Below are positions 25,742 through 33,735 of a stretch of DNA of 64,000 nucleotides, one piece after another; the first letter of the stretch is position 1, and each line of letters begins with the position of its first letter. Origin of the DNA: CBDDIP01 sp965229005 (GTDB taxonomy: Bacteria > Actinomycetota > Acidimicrobiia > Acidimicrobiales > Ilumatobacteraceae). The notes under the pieces are model-generated. The model was given only the letters and a program-made list of their open reading frames with translations, had not been told where the DNA came from and made no database searches. The position numbers and the translations under genes were made by a program. The stretch is taken from positions 930,001 through 994,000 of the forward strand of contig CBDDIP010000002.1 in assembly GCA_965229005.1 (NCBI GenBank). The letters run 5' to 3'.

Positions 25742-27889
25742 GTGGAGCAGATTGCCGAGTCAACACAGCCGATCGACGAGACCAGCTTCGAGCACGTGCT
25801 CGAAGCGCGCTTCGGCCGTCGAGGAGCGCTCAAGGCAGCGATCGCCGGCGCGACGGGCGCGGCCATCGCCGCCACGATCGCCGAGCCTGCCGCAGCGGCC
25901 GGCCCGTACGCCCTCGGTGAGCTGACCTACGACGCGGTCACGCTCAGCGATGCAGATGCGATCACCCTGCCGGCCGGGTTCACGTACGACGTCCTCATCT
26001 CGTGGGGCGACCCGGTGGTGCCCGGGGCGCCGGCGTTCGACATCCTCAACCAGAGCGAAGCAGCACAAGCGCAGCAGTGCGGCTTCAACCACGACTACCT
26101 CGACTTCCGCCCGCTGCCCTACGGCTCGACGAACTCGGCCGAGGGCCTGCTGTGGGTGAACCACGAGTACACGGACTCGACGATGATGTTCGAGAACTAC
26201 ACGTCGACGGCGTCGCAGGTGAACACCGAGATGGCAGCACACGGCGGCACGGTGGTCCGCGTGCTCCGAGCGGCGAACGGCTCCTGGAGCTACGACCCGA
26301 CCAGCTCGTACAACCGCCGCATCACGGCCAAGACGCCGATGACCCTGACCGGCCCCGTCGCCGGCGACGCTCGCGTCACGACGACTGAGGACCCCGCCGG
26401 CACGACGGTGCTCGGCATGCTCAACAACTGCGGCGGCGGCAACACCCCGTGGGGCACGATCATCACCTGCGAGGAGAACTTCGACCAGTACTTCGGCAAC
26501 TACGGCAACATGCCCGCCGGCTACTCGAAGACGGTGATCTCGGAGAGCTACGGCTCGTTCGCCACGGTCAGCGCGCGCAAGTGGGAGACGGTGCACCCGC
26601 GCTTCGACCTCGCCGCCGAGCCGAACGAGCAGCTGCGCTTCGGATGGATCGTCGAGATCGATCCCTACGACCCGACGTACGTCCCGAAGAAGCGCACGGC
26701 GATGGGTCGCTTCAAGCACGAGGCCGCGGCCGGCACGGTCGCGCCGTCCGGCAAGTTCGTCAGCTACAGCGGCGATGATCAGGTCAACAACTACATCTAC
26801 AAGTTCGTCACCAACGGCGTGGTGAACACGAGCAACCGCGCTGCCAACGAGGGCCTCCTCGACGATGGAACGCTGTACGTCGCCAAGTTCAACGCCGACG
26901 GCAGCGGCACCTGGATGCCGATCACGTTCGGCACCGGCCCGCTCGTGGCACCGACGTTCGATGGGCAGGCCGATGTGCTGCTGCGCACCCGCCGTGCCGC
27001 AACGCTGCTCGGTGCGACCAAGATGGCTCGCCCGGAGGACGTCGAGGTCAACCCGGTGACGAAGAAGGTCTACGCGGTGATGACCGGCAACTCCGGCGCC
27101 GAGGTCAACGCCGCCAACCCGCGCACCGGTGGCAGCTCGATCTCGAACCAGGGTCTCGGTCACGTGATCGAGATCACGGAGGCCGGTGGCGACAACGCCG
27201 CGCTGACGTTCACGTGGGAGATGTTCCTCCTGTGCGGCTACCCGAACGCCACCGGCTCGGTGGCCACCAACAGCAGCCCGCTGCCCGCGCTCGCCACGGC
27301 CACGGCCGACAACAGCAGCTGGTGGGCCGGCTACGACGAGACGAAGGTCAGTCCGGTCGCTCGCGTCGACAACGTCTCGTTCGACAGCAAGGGCAACATG
27401 TTCCTCTCCACCGACGGCCAGCCGTCGGCGCTGCAGACCGGCCTGAAGGGCCTCAACGACGGCATCTTCGGGTTCCCCACGGAGGGTGCCGAGCGCGGCC
27501 ACGGCAAGGCCCTCGTGTGCACCGTGAGGGGCTGCGAGGCGACGGGCCCGTTCTTCACGCCCGACGACCGCACCCTGTTCATGTCCATCCAGCACCCCGG
27601 CGTCGACATGTTCACCTGGACCAGCGCCACGGCGGTCACCGCCAGCGTCGGGACGTTCGCTTCGCCGGGGAGTGCGTGGAACACGACGCCGCCGATCGCC
27701 GGCAAGACGCCCGGCGTGCCCCGTGCAGCCGCGATCGCCATCCGCCGGCTGGACAACACCGAGGTCGGCTACGGCCTCTCGCTCCCGCCGGACATCCCCG
27801 AGTTCCCGCTGCCGGCCGTCGCCGTCGGCTCCGCTGCCGCCCTCGGCGGTCTCGTCCTCTGGCGCCAGCACCGCATGAGCGCCATCTGA
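25742..27889 (+). CDS. phoX: PhoX-family phosphatase with PPDIPEFP C-terminal sorting tail
   Basis: 715 residues from GTG 25742, with GGAGG seven bases before; an in-frame TTG at 25658 is less likely. Residues 24-54 look like a Tat signal (FGRRGALKAA, RR at 26-27). The body is a DUF839/PhoX beta-propeller: NHEYTDS, TIITCEENFDQYFGNY, MGRFKHEAA, ARPEDVEVNP and SIQHPGVD are family-like segments carrying the Ca/Fe ligands. Such enzymes release phosphate from organic esters. The last ~34 residues are PPDIPEFP, a hydrophobic stretch and RQHRMSAI, a sorting-type tail that ordinary PhoX enzymes lack. I infer surface anchoring by the nearby exosortase. Confidence 0.9.
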   Translation: MEQIAESTQPIDETSFEHVLEARFGRRGALKAAIAGATGAAIAATIAEPAAAAGPYALGELTYDAVTLSDADAITLPAGFTYDVLISWGDPVVPGAPAFDILNQSEAAQAQQCGFNHDYLDFRPLPYGSTNSAEGLLWVNHEYTDSTMMFENYTSTASQVNTEMAAHGGTVVRVLRAANGSWSYDPTSSYNRRITAKTPMTLTGPVAGDARVTTTEDPAGTTVLGMLNNCGGGNTPWGTIITCEENFDQYFGNYGNMPAGYSKTVISESYGSFATVSARKWETVHPRFDLAAEPNEQLRFGWIVEIDPYDPTYVPKKRTAMGRFKHEAAAGTVAPSGKFVSYSGDDQVNNYIYKFVTNGVVNTSNRAANEGLLDDGTLYVAKFNADGSGTWMPITFGTGPLVAPTFDGQADVLLRTRRAATLLGATKMARPEDVEVNPVTKKVYAVMTGNSGAEVNAANPRTGGSSISNQGLGHVIEITEAGGDNAALTFTWEMFLLCGYPNATGSVATNSSPLPALATATADNSSWWAGYDETKVSPVARVDNVSFDSKGNMFLSTDGQPSALQTGLKGLNDGIFGFPTEGAERGHGKALVCTVRGCEATGPFFTPDDRTLFMSIQHPGVDMFTWTSATAVTASVGTFASPGSAWNTTPPIAGKTPGVPRAAAIAIRRLDNTEVGYGLSLPPDIPEFPLPAVAVGSAAALGGLVLWRQHRMSAI

Positions 27890-27890
27890 T

Positions 27891-27950
27891 CGGTGCTCGC
27901 TGCGCTCGCCTGCCGTGTTCGCTCGCGGGCTCGCTCACCCGAACTCCAGT
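27891..27950. repeat. intergenic GCTCGC-rich repeat, copy C
   Basis: It starts two bases after the phoX stop and is nearly identical to copy B at 21553. As with the other copies it sits directly behind a stop codon. Confidence 0.65.
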
Positions 27951-27999
27951 CGGTGACCGGATTCCGCGCCTGTGCGGTCGACCGGACGGCCGCGCCTCG

Positions 28000-28046
28000 T
28001 TCTCGTTGCGTCGGGCGACAGATGGTGTCGCTGCACGCAACGAGAA
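28000..28046. terminator. bidirectional terminator hairpin between phoX and pyrC
   Basis: Perfect 12-bp arms (TTCTCGTTGCGT 28000-28011, complement 28035-28046), a 3x3 internal loop, an inner GCGACA/TGTCGC stem and a 5-nt loop. It lies between two converging genes and so can stop transcription from either side. Confidence 0.65.
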
Positions 28047-28076
28047 GCTGGTCGCGTCCGACTCGCGTCCGAGCAA

Positions 28077-29360
28077 CTACCGCGTGGCGGTTCCGTCGAT
28101 GACGGTGGGGTGACCGGCGAGGAGGGTGTGGCGGACCTTGCCGCGCAGCTCGCGGCCGGCGTAGGGGGTGTTGCGGCTCTTGCTGGCGAGCTTGGCGGGC
28201 ACGACGGTCCAGCGCTCCGCCGGGTCGAACACGGTGATGTTGGCCGGCTCGCCGGGAGCGATCGGCCGACCGTGGCGCGAACCGAGTCCGGCGATGGCCG
28301 CCGGCTTCCAGCTCAGTGCAGCGACGACGTCGATGAGCGCCATGTCGAGGTGAGTCAGCGACAACGCCAATGACGTCTCCAACCCGAGCATCCCGGGCGG
28401 TGCCTGATCGAGCGGCGCCTCCTTCGTCTCCGGCGCATGCGGCGCGTGGTCGGTGGCGATGGCGTCGATGGTGCCGTCAGCGAGGCCGGCGCGGATGGCC
28501 GCGATGTCGTCGGCGGTGCGCAGCGGCGGGTTGACCTTGAACACCGGATCGAACCCGGACAGCAGCTCGTCGGTCAGCGTGAAGTGGTGCGGCGCCGCCT
28601 CGGCCGTGACGCGCAGCCCGTCGGCCTTGGCCGCGCGCACGAGGTCGACGCTGCGCGCCGTGGAGAGGTGCAGCAGGTGGATCGGCGAGCCGGTCAACCG
28701 CGACAGCTCGATGTCGCGGTGGACCATCAGCTCCTCGGCCAGCGCCGGCCACCCGGGTAGGCCGAGCCGGCTGCAGCACGACCCCTCGTGCATCACCGCG
28801 CCCTTCGTCAGGGCGGCCACCTCGCAGTGCTGCGCCAACGTGATGCCGAGCGCGCCCGCGTACTCGAGCGCCCGGCGCATCAGCAGCGGGTCCTGCACGC
28901 CGTTGCCGTCATCGGTGAACAGGTGCACGCCAGCAGCAGCGAGCTCGCCGAGCGGCGCCAGCGCGTGGCCCTCGCGTCCGACGGTGATGCACCCAGCGGG
29001 CTCGACGTCGCACAACCCGGCGCGGCGACCTTGCGCGCGGACGAACTCGATGACGCTGAGCGTGTCCTGCGCGGGGTCGGTGTTCGGCATGGCGATGACG
29101 GCGGTGAAGCCGCCGAGCGCCGCGGCGCGCGAACCCGTCTCGATCGTCTCCGCCTCTTCCTTGCCCGGTTCGCGCAGGTGCACGTGCAGATCGACGAAGC
29201 CAGGCGCGACGACGCACCCCGACGCGTCCAGCGTGCGATCACCCGTCAACCCCGCACCGACCTCGACGATCACGCCGCCTTCGATGACGACGTCGGCCGA
29301 GCGTTCGCCGCTCTGGTCGACGACGCTGCCGCCACGGATCACCAGACGGTCCGACATCAT
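28077..29360 (-). CDS. pyrC: dihydroorotase
   Basis: 427 residues from ATG 29360 (overlapping the pyrB stop; a second ATG follows at 29357). Metal-site motifs: DLHVHLREPG, FTDDGNGVQD, AQHCE, LLHLSTARS and ATDHAPHAP. This is the longer class I type. It cyclises carbamoyl-aspartate to dihydroorotate in pyrimidine synthesis. Longer frames upstream are only an open frame across pyrB. Confidence 0.95.
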   Translation of the reverse strand: MMSDRLVIRGGSVVDQSGERSADVVIEGGVIVEVGAGLTGDRTLDASGCVVAPGFVDLHVHLREPGKEEAETIETGSRAAALGGFTAVIAMPNTDPAQDTLSVIEFVRAQGRRAGLCDVEPAGCITVGREGHALAPLGELAAAGVHLFTDDGNGVQDPLLMRRALEYAGALGITLAQHCEVAALTKGAVMHEGSCCSRLGLPGWPALAEELMVHRDIELSRLTGSPIHLLHLSTARSVDLVRAAKADGLRVTAEAAPHHFTLTDELLSGFDPVFKVNPPLRTADDIAAIRAGLADGTIDAIATDHAPHAPETKEAPLDQAPPGMLGLETSLALSLTHLDMALIDVVAALSWKPAAIAGLGSRHGRPIAPGEPANITVFDPAERWTVVPAKLASKSRNTPYAGRELRGKVRHTLLAGHPTVIDGTATR

Positions 29361-30310
29361 GCACCCGCTTTCATCGTCGAATTCTGCAAGTCCGCGCCCG
29401 AGCCCAGGAGCTCGAACAGCACCGCCATGCGCACGGCGACCCCGTTGGCCACCTGGTTGAGGATCACCGAGCCCGGCAGCTCGCCGGGGTCGACGACCAT
29501 CTCCACGCCGCGGTTCATCGGGCCGGGATGCATCACCAGCGCGTGCGACGGCAACCGCGCCGCCCGCGCGGCGGTGAGCCCGTAGGCCGTCGAGTATTCG
29601 CGCAGCGAGGGCAGCAACCCGTCGTCCATGCGCTCGCGCTGTACGCGCAACAGGTACAGCACATCGAGGTCGCCGATCACGTCGTCGAGGCGGTGGCTGA
29701 TCTCCACCGGCCACTCGGCAGCACCGGGCGGCAGCAACGTGGGCGGAGCGACGAGCGTGACATGCGCGCCGAGCGCGGTGAAGGCGGTGACGTCGCTGCG
29801 CGCGACGCGGCTGTGCTTGATGTCGCCGACGATGGCGATGCGCAACCCGTCGAAGCCGTCGCGCCGGTTGAGGCTGGTGCGGATCGTGTAGCAGTCGAGC
29901 AGCGCCTGCGTCGGGTGCTGGTGCCAACCGTCGCCGGCGTTGACGATGCTGGCCGTCGTCCACTTGGTGATCTGCATCGGCGCGCCGCTGCTCTTGTGGC
30001 GCACGATGAACGCGTCGACGCCCATCGCGCTGATCGTCTCGATCGTGTCGCGCAGGCTCTCGCCCTTGTTGACGCTGCTCGACGAGACGGAGAAGTTGGT
30101 GGTGTCCGCCGAGAGTCGCTTCGCCGCGGTGTCGAAGCTCGTGCGCGTGCGCGTCGAGTCCTCGAAGAACAGGCTGACCACGTGGCGGCCGCGCAGCGCC
30201 GGCACCTTGGGCATCGGCCGTTGCCCGATCTCCACCATGTGGTCGGTCAGCTCGAGCAGGTGATGGATCGCGTCCGCATCGAGATCGTCGATCGAGAGCA
30301 GGTGCTTCAC
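29357..30310 (-). CDS. pyrB: aspartate carbamoyltransferase catalytic chain
   Basis: 317 residues. Carbamoyl-phosphate site FFEDSTRTRTSF; HPTQALLDCYTI; KHSRVARS; MHPGPMNRGVE. It makes carbamoyl-aspartate. No regulatory chain (pyrI) is seen. It overlaps pyrR and pyrC by four bases each, so the three are one operon. Confidence 0.96.
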   Translation of the reverse strand: MKHLLSIDDLDADAIHHLLELTDHMVEIGQRPMPKVPALRGRHVVSLFFEDSTRTRTSFDTAAKRLSADTTNFSVSSSSVNKGESLRDTIETISAMGVDAFIVRHKSSGAPMQITKWTTASIVNAGDGWHQHPTQALLDCYTIRTSLNRRDGFDGLRIAIVGDIKHSRVARSDVTAFTALGAHVTLVAPPTLLPPGAAEWPVEISHRLDDVIGDLDVLYLLRVQRERMDDGLLPSLREYSTAYGLTAARAARLPSHALVMHPGPMNRGVEMVVDPGELPGSVILNQVANGVAVRMAVLFELLGSGADLQNSTMKAGA

Positions 30311-30831
30311 GAGATCACGCTGTCGGAGATCACGACGCCGTCCGCGGTGACCGCCACGTTCTCGTCGCTGCTCGTCGGCAGGTTCTTGCCGACGTAGTCC
30401 GGCCGGATCGGCAGCTCGCGATGCCCGCGATCGACGATCACCGCCAGCTGCACGGCGCGCGGGCGTCCGTACTCGTTGAGCGCCTCGAGGGCAGCGCGCA
30501 CGGTGCGGCCGGTGTAGAGCACGTCGTCGACGAGCACCACCGTGCGACCATCGAGCGACACCGGGATGTCGGTGACGCGGCCGGGCACGATCGGCCGCAG
30601 GCCGACGTCGTCGCGGTGGAAGCTGACGTCCAGCGCGCCGACCGGCACGGTGCCCCCGTCGGGGTGCAGTCCGGTGAGCAGCTCACCGAGCAGCTCGGCG
30701 ATCCACACGCCACCTCGCTGGAGCCCGATGACCACCACCTCGTCGACGCCGTGGTTGCGCTCGTCGACCTCGTGGGCGATGCGGGTGAGCGCTCGACGGA
30801 CGTCGTCCGCGCTCAAGACCTGTCTCGACAT
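30307..30831 (-). CDS. pyrR: bifunctional pyr operon regulator / uracil phosphoribosyltransferase
   Basis: 174 residues from ATG 30831. The PRPP loop is VVLVDDVLYTGRTVRAA, with IGLQRGGVW and the C-terminal VAVTADG. PyrR binds RNA when UMP is high. A frame extending to 30870 starts inside the PyrR-binding stem-loop itself and is rejected as the start. It is first in pyrR-pyrB-pyrC. Confidence 0.94.
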   Translation of the reverse strand: MSRQVLSADDVRRALTRIAHEVDERNHGVDEVVVIGLQRGGVWIAELLGELLTGLHPDGGTVPVGALDVSFHRDDVGLRPIVPGRVTDIPVSLDGRTVVLVDDVLYTGRTVRAALEALNEYGRPRAVQLAVIVDRGHRELPIRPDYVGKNLPTSSDENVAVTADGVVISDSVIS

Positions 30832-30850
30832 GCCAGCCTGCTTTCCACGT

Positions 30851-30870
30851 ATGGGCCTCACGGGACCCAT
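30851..30870 (-). promoter_or_regulatory. PyrR-binding RNA stem-loop in the pyr leader
   Basis: On the minus strand the 20-nt element has an ATGGG/CCCAT stem around TCCCGTGAGGC, which matches the PyrR recognition loop UCCNGNGAGRC. It ends 19 nt before the pyrR start codon. No terminator follows, so PyrR would probably block translation, as proposed for mycobacteria. Confidence 0.65.
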
Positions 30871-30886
30871 TTCACGTTCGGCGGCG

Positions 30887-30892
30887 ATGCTA
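30887..30892 (-). promoter_or_regulatory. -10 element of the pyrRBC promoter
   Basis: TAGCAT on the minus strand, identical to the infA -10 hexamer. It overlaps the exosortase stop codon and would give a leader of about 50 nt containing the PyrR site. A clear -35 was not found. Confidence 0.4.
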
Positions 30893-32644
30893 CCCAGTCG
30901 GTGCGGGCGCTCGCATCGTGATCAGCTGGCGGGCGAAGCCGATCATGAACTGTCGCGTCTCCACCAAGCGCTCGCGGTCCTCGGCGCTGCCCACGCCGCG
31001 CAGCACGTCGTTGATGTCGAGCTGGAGCTGGCGGGCCGCGTCGGTGGTGATCGGCGGTGAGGTGAACTCGTTCGTCGTCTGGTCGTTGAGCACCAACGTG
31101 ACGCGCTCGAAGCGCGTGCCGGTCGCGGTCTTGATCGGCCAGTGCCAGTAGAGCGTCGTCCACGTCAGGTTGGTGTCGTCGGACGTCCACGTCAGCAGTC
31201 CGCCGACGATGCCCGAGCCGAGGTCGACGCTCTGGCGCCCGTGCACCTCGTAGCCGTGGAACGTGTAGCAGCTCTCCACGCCGTAGGCGTTCAGCGCGGC
31301 GCGATCGCTGGTCTCGATCACGTCGGCGGTGATGCCGACGTTGGCCTGCAACGTCGAGCTCATCTCGAACGGGGCGATGTAGTTGTACGTGTATCGCTTC
31401 CAGTCGGAGTCGCTGCCGAAGTAGCGGCGCGCCCAGTCGTACTGGGCGGTGTCGTTGAGCAGCCACCCGGTCGGGGTCTCACGGCTCTCGGCGAAGCTCG
31501 TCAGCCGTGGCGAGCCGAGGCTGTCGGCGATGCGGTCGTACTTGCTGAGGTCACCGTTGAAGGCACCGACGCCGACGGCCATCATCCCGGTGATCGCGAG
31601 GGCGGTCAGGGCCTTCGGACCCGAACCGGCGCCGCCGCGATTCGGTGCCGGGCGGCCCGGCAGGCCGGCAGGGTCGGCAGGATCGCCAGAGTTGCCAGTG
31701 TTCGAGGTACGACGCCGGACCGGGGCGCGGAACTTCAACCCGAACAAGCGCATGGCGACCACCATCAGCAGCACGCCGATGTTGAACACGACGAGTCCGG
31801 TCACCGGATGGAAGCCGTCGATGGCGACGCCCTCGCCCCACCGTCGTGCGGCCCAGAAGATGACGAGGATGCGCACGATGTTCAGCACCCAGACGAGGCC
31901 GGCACCGGTGAGCAGCCAGGCCAGCTTCTTCCACCGGTTGCCGTCGACGACGAGCACGAAGGCCCCGGCCACGAGCAGGAAGCCGACGAGCCCGTTGGCG
32001 CCCGAGCACGCCGACGCGACGCTCATCTGGATCGGCGAGCCGTGGCGGATCACCTCGAAGACGGAGGAGTCCGGTGCGATGCGGGTGGCCAGCGGGATGT
32101 GCCCGAGCACCGAGGTGAGCACGCTGATCGTGACGTTGGTGAAGTCGCCGAGGTAGCGATTCAGCACCTGGACGTACGGGTACGGCCATGCGAGGAAGAG
32201 GAACAGGACAGCCAGCCGGTACTTCCACAGCGACCGCACTCCGAACACGAGGGCGACCGCGCCGGCGACGAAGAACGGCATCGTCAACAGGTCGACGCGG
32301 TACTCCCAGAACTCCGTCGAGAGCCGCACCGGCAGCACGACGTTCGCGGCCAGCGCGGCGACGCACAGCACGAGCCCGACGATCCAGTCCAGCTGACGGT
32401 CGTGGATGGGCGGCCCGGCGTCGTTGCGCCGTGAGGCGAACGCGATGCCGCCGGCGATGAACGGAACCAGCGCGAGGTGGGCCACCGGCGTGTCGAGCCG
32501 CATCAGGTCGAACAGCGAGCCCAGTGACGTGCGGTAGGCGAACAGCGTCAGCACGAGCACGAACCCAGGCCGGACCAGGGGCCGCCACTCGATCCGCGTG
32601 ACACGTGCCGCAGCGGTTGCCTCCTGTGGGAGTGCGATGGCCAT
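30890..32644 (-). CDS. exosortase fused to an EpsI-like C-terminal domain
   Basis: 584 residues from ATG 32644; an earlier in-frame ATG at 32707 is possible. Residues 20-305 form a multi-pass membrane domain with the exosortase catalytic set: Cys213 in ASACSGANG, Arg258 in NIVRI, His279 in DGFHPVTG. After a Pro/Gly-rich linker (310-345) and one more membrane helix comes an extracytoplasmic domain (380-584) with CYTFHGYEV, like the EpsI proteins usually encoded separately. Exosortases cut and process proteins with PEP-CTERM-like tails and are tied to exopolysaccharide genes. Three proteins with a shared tail lie within 10 kb. It is divergent from pstC. Confidence 0.88.
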   Translation of the reverse strand: MAIALPQEATAAARVTRIEWRPLVRPGFVLVLTLFAYRTSLGSLFDLMRLDTPVAHLALVPFIAGGIAFASRRNDAGPPIHDRQLDWIVGLVLCVAALAANVVLPVRLSTEFWEYRVDLLTMPFFVAGAVALVFGVRSLWKYRLAVLFLFLAWPYPYVQVLNRYLGDFTNVTISVLTSVLGHIPLATRIAPDSSVFEVIRHGSPIQMSVASACSGANGLVGFLLVAGAFVLVVDGNRWKKLAWLLTGAGLVWVLNIVRILVIFWAARRWGEGVAIDGFHPVTGLVVFNIGVLLMVVAMRLFGLKFRAPVRRRTSNTGNSGDPADPAGLPGRPAPNRGGAGSGPKALTALAITGMMAVGVGAFNGDLSKYDRIADSLGSPRLTSFAESRETPTGWLLNDTAQYDWARRYFGSDSDWKRYTYNYIAPFEMSSTLQANVGITADVIETSDRAALNAYGVESCYTFHGYEVHGRQSVDLGSGIVGGLLTWTSDDTNLTWTTLYWHWPIKTATGTRFERVTLVLNDQTTNEFTSPPITTDAARQLQLDINDVLRGVGSAEDRERLVETRQFMIGFARQLITMRAPAPTG

Positions 32645-32694
32645 GAGATCACCGTACGGACCACGCAGCGCGGTCGCCAGCAAGCGTCGCCCCT

Positions 32695-32759
32695 GTTCAG
32701 CAGCCATCCCGGACTGTTCATCTTCCGTCAACCTGGCCGACAGGTGACGTTCGTGCCGC
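32695..32759 (+). promoter_or_regulatory. candidate PHO box array upstream of pstC
   Basis: From 32716 four 11-bp phases read GTTCATCTTCC, GTCAACCTGGC, CGACAGGTGAC and GTTCGTGCCGC, with one more GTTCAGCAGCC at 32695. The match to the PhoP unit is partial, but the site is where one is expected, 20 bp before the pstC ATG. Confidence 0.4.
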
Positions 32760-32778
32760 CTCGGGAGAATGCCGCGGC

Positions 32779-33735
32779 ATGTCGACGGCACCCGCTCAGA
32801 TCCCGATCGTCCCGTCGGACCGGCCGACCTCCGGCGACCGAGTGTTCCGCGCGATGTGCGTGGCCGCGGCCTTCACGTCGCTGGTGATCGTCACGGCGAC
32901 GATCGTCTTCATGATCCGTGAGTCGCGGCCGGCTTTCCGCTCCACGGGGGTCTGGAACTTCTTCACGGACAGCGTCTGGAACGGCTTCGTCGGCAAGTTC
33001 GGCGTGTTCGGCGTCCTGATGGGCACCGTGATCATCGCCGCGATCGCGATGATCGTCGCCGTGCCGTTGGCGATCGCAATGGCCCTGTTCATCAACGAGT
33101 ACGCCCCGAAGCCGATCGCTCGCGGGCTGACCACTGCGATCGATCTCCTGGCCGCGCTGCCGAGCCTGATCTTCGGGCTCTTCGGGTTGTTCGCGCTGCA
33201 AGGTCACCTCGTCCCGGTGGCTCGCTGGCTGTCGGTGCACTTCGTCGCGATCCCGTTCTTCCAACTGACGTCGAAGGACGCGGTGCTCGTCCGATCGAGC
33301 TTCATCGCCGGTGTCGTCGTCGGGATCATGGCGCTGCCGATCATCTGCTCGATCGGTCGCGAGGTGATGGCACGCGCGCCGCGCGACGTGTGCGAAGGGG
33401 CCCTTGCGCTCGGTGGCACCAAGTGGGCGATGATCCGCACGGTCATCCTGCCATTCGGCCGCTCCGGCATCCTCGGTGGCGTGCTGCTCGGCTTCGGCCG
33501 CGCGTTGGGCGAGACGATCGCCGTCGCGCTGCTGATCGAGCTCACCTTCGACGGCAACGTCCACGTGCTCGAGTCCGGTGCCAGTTCGATTGCGGGACTC
33601 ATCGCCACGCGCTTCGGTGAGGCCACCCCGGTGGAGCGCAGCGGCCTCGTCGCGGCCGGTCTGGCCCTGCTCGTCCTGACGTTCGCCGTCAGCCTCACCG
33701 CCCGCCGTGCGGTGTCGCGCAAGGCCGTGCGATGA
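32779..33735 (+). CDS. pstC: phosphate ABC transporter permease PstC
   Basis: 318 residues, six predicted membrane helices. The EAA loop that contacts the ATPase is EGALALGGTKWAMIRTV, followed by FGRALGETIAVALL, typical of PstC. It is the first gene of pstC-pstA-pstB-pstS-like-pstS-like-sortase; it overlaps pstA by four bases. Unusually, pstS genes follow rather than precede. Confidence 0.93.
   Translation: MSTAPAQIPIVPSDRPTSGDRVFRAMCVAAAFTSLVIVTATIVFMIRESRPAFRSTGVWNFFTDSVWNGFVGKFGVFGVLMGTVIIAAIAMIVAVPLAIAMALFINEYAPKPIARGLTTAIDLLAALPSLIFGLFGLFALQGHLVPVARWLSVHFVAIPFFQLTSKDAVLVRSSFIAGVVVGIMALPIICSIGREVMARAPRDVCEGALALGGTKWAMIRTVILPFGRSGILGGVLLGFGRALGETIAVALLIELTFDGNVHVLESGASSIAGLIATRFGEATPVERSGLVAAGLALLVLTFAVSLTARRAVSRKAVR

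Noticed and set aside
25760..27871. Minus-strand open frame of 703 codons
   Set aside because: Mirror frame of phoX, a common artefact of GC-rich third positions; the translation has no motif and an Arg/Val/Glu-rich composition.
30832..30870. Longer pyrR start at 30870
   Set aside because: The extra codons are the PyrR-binding stem-loop itself and are not part of the conserved protein.
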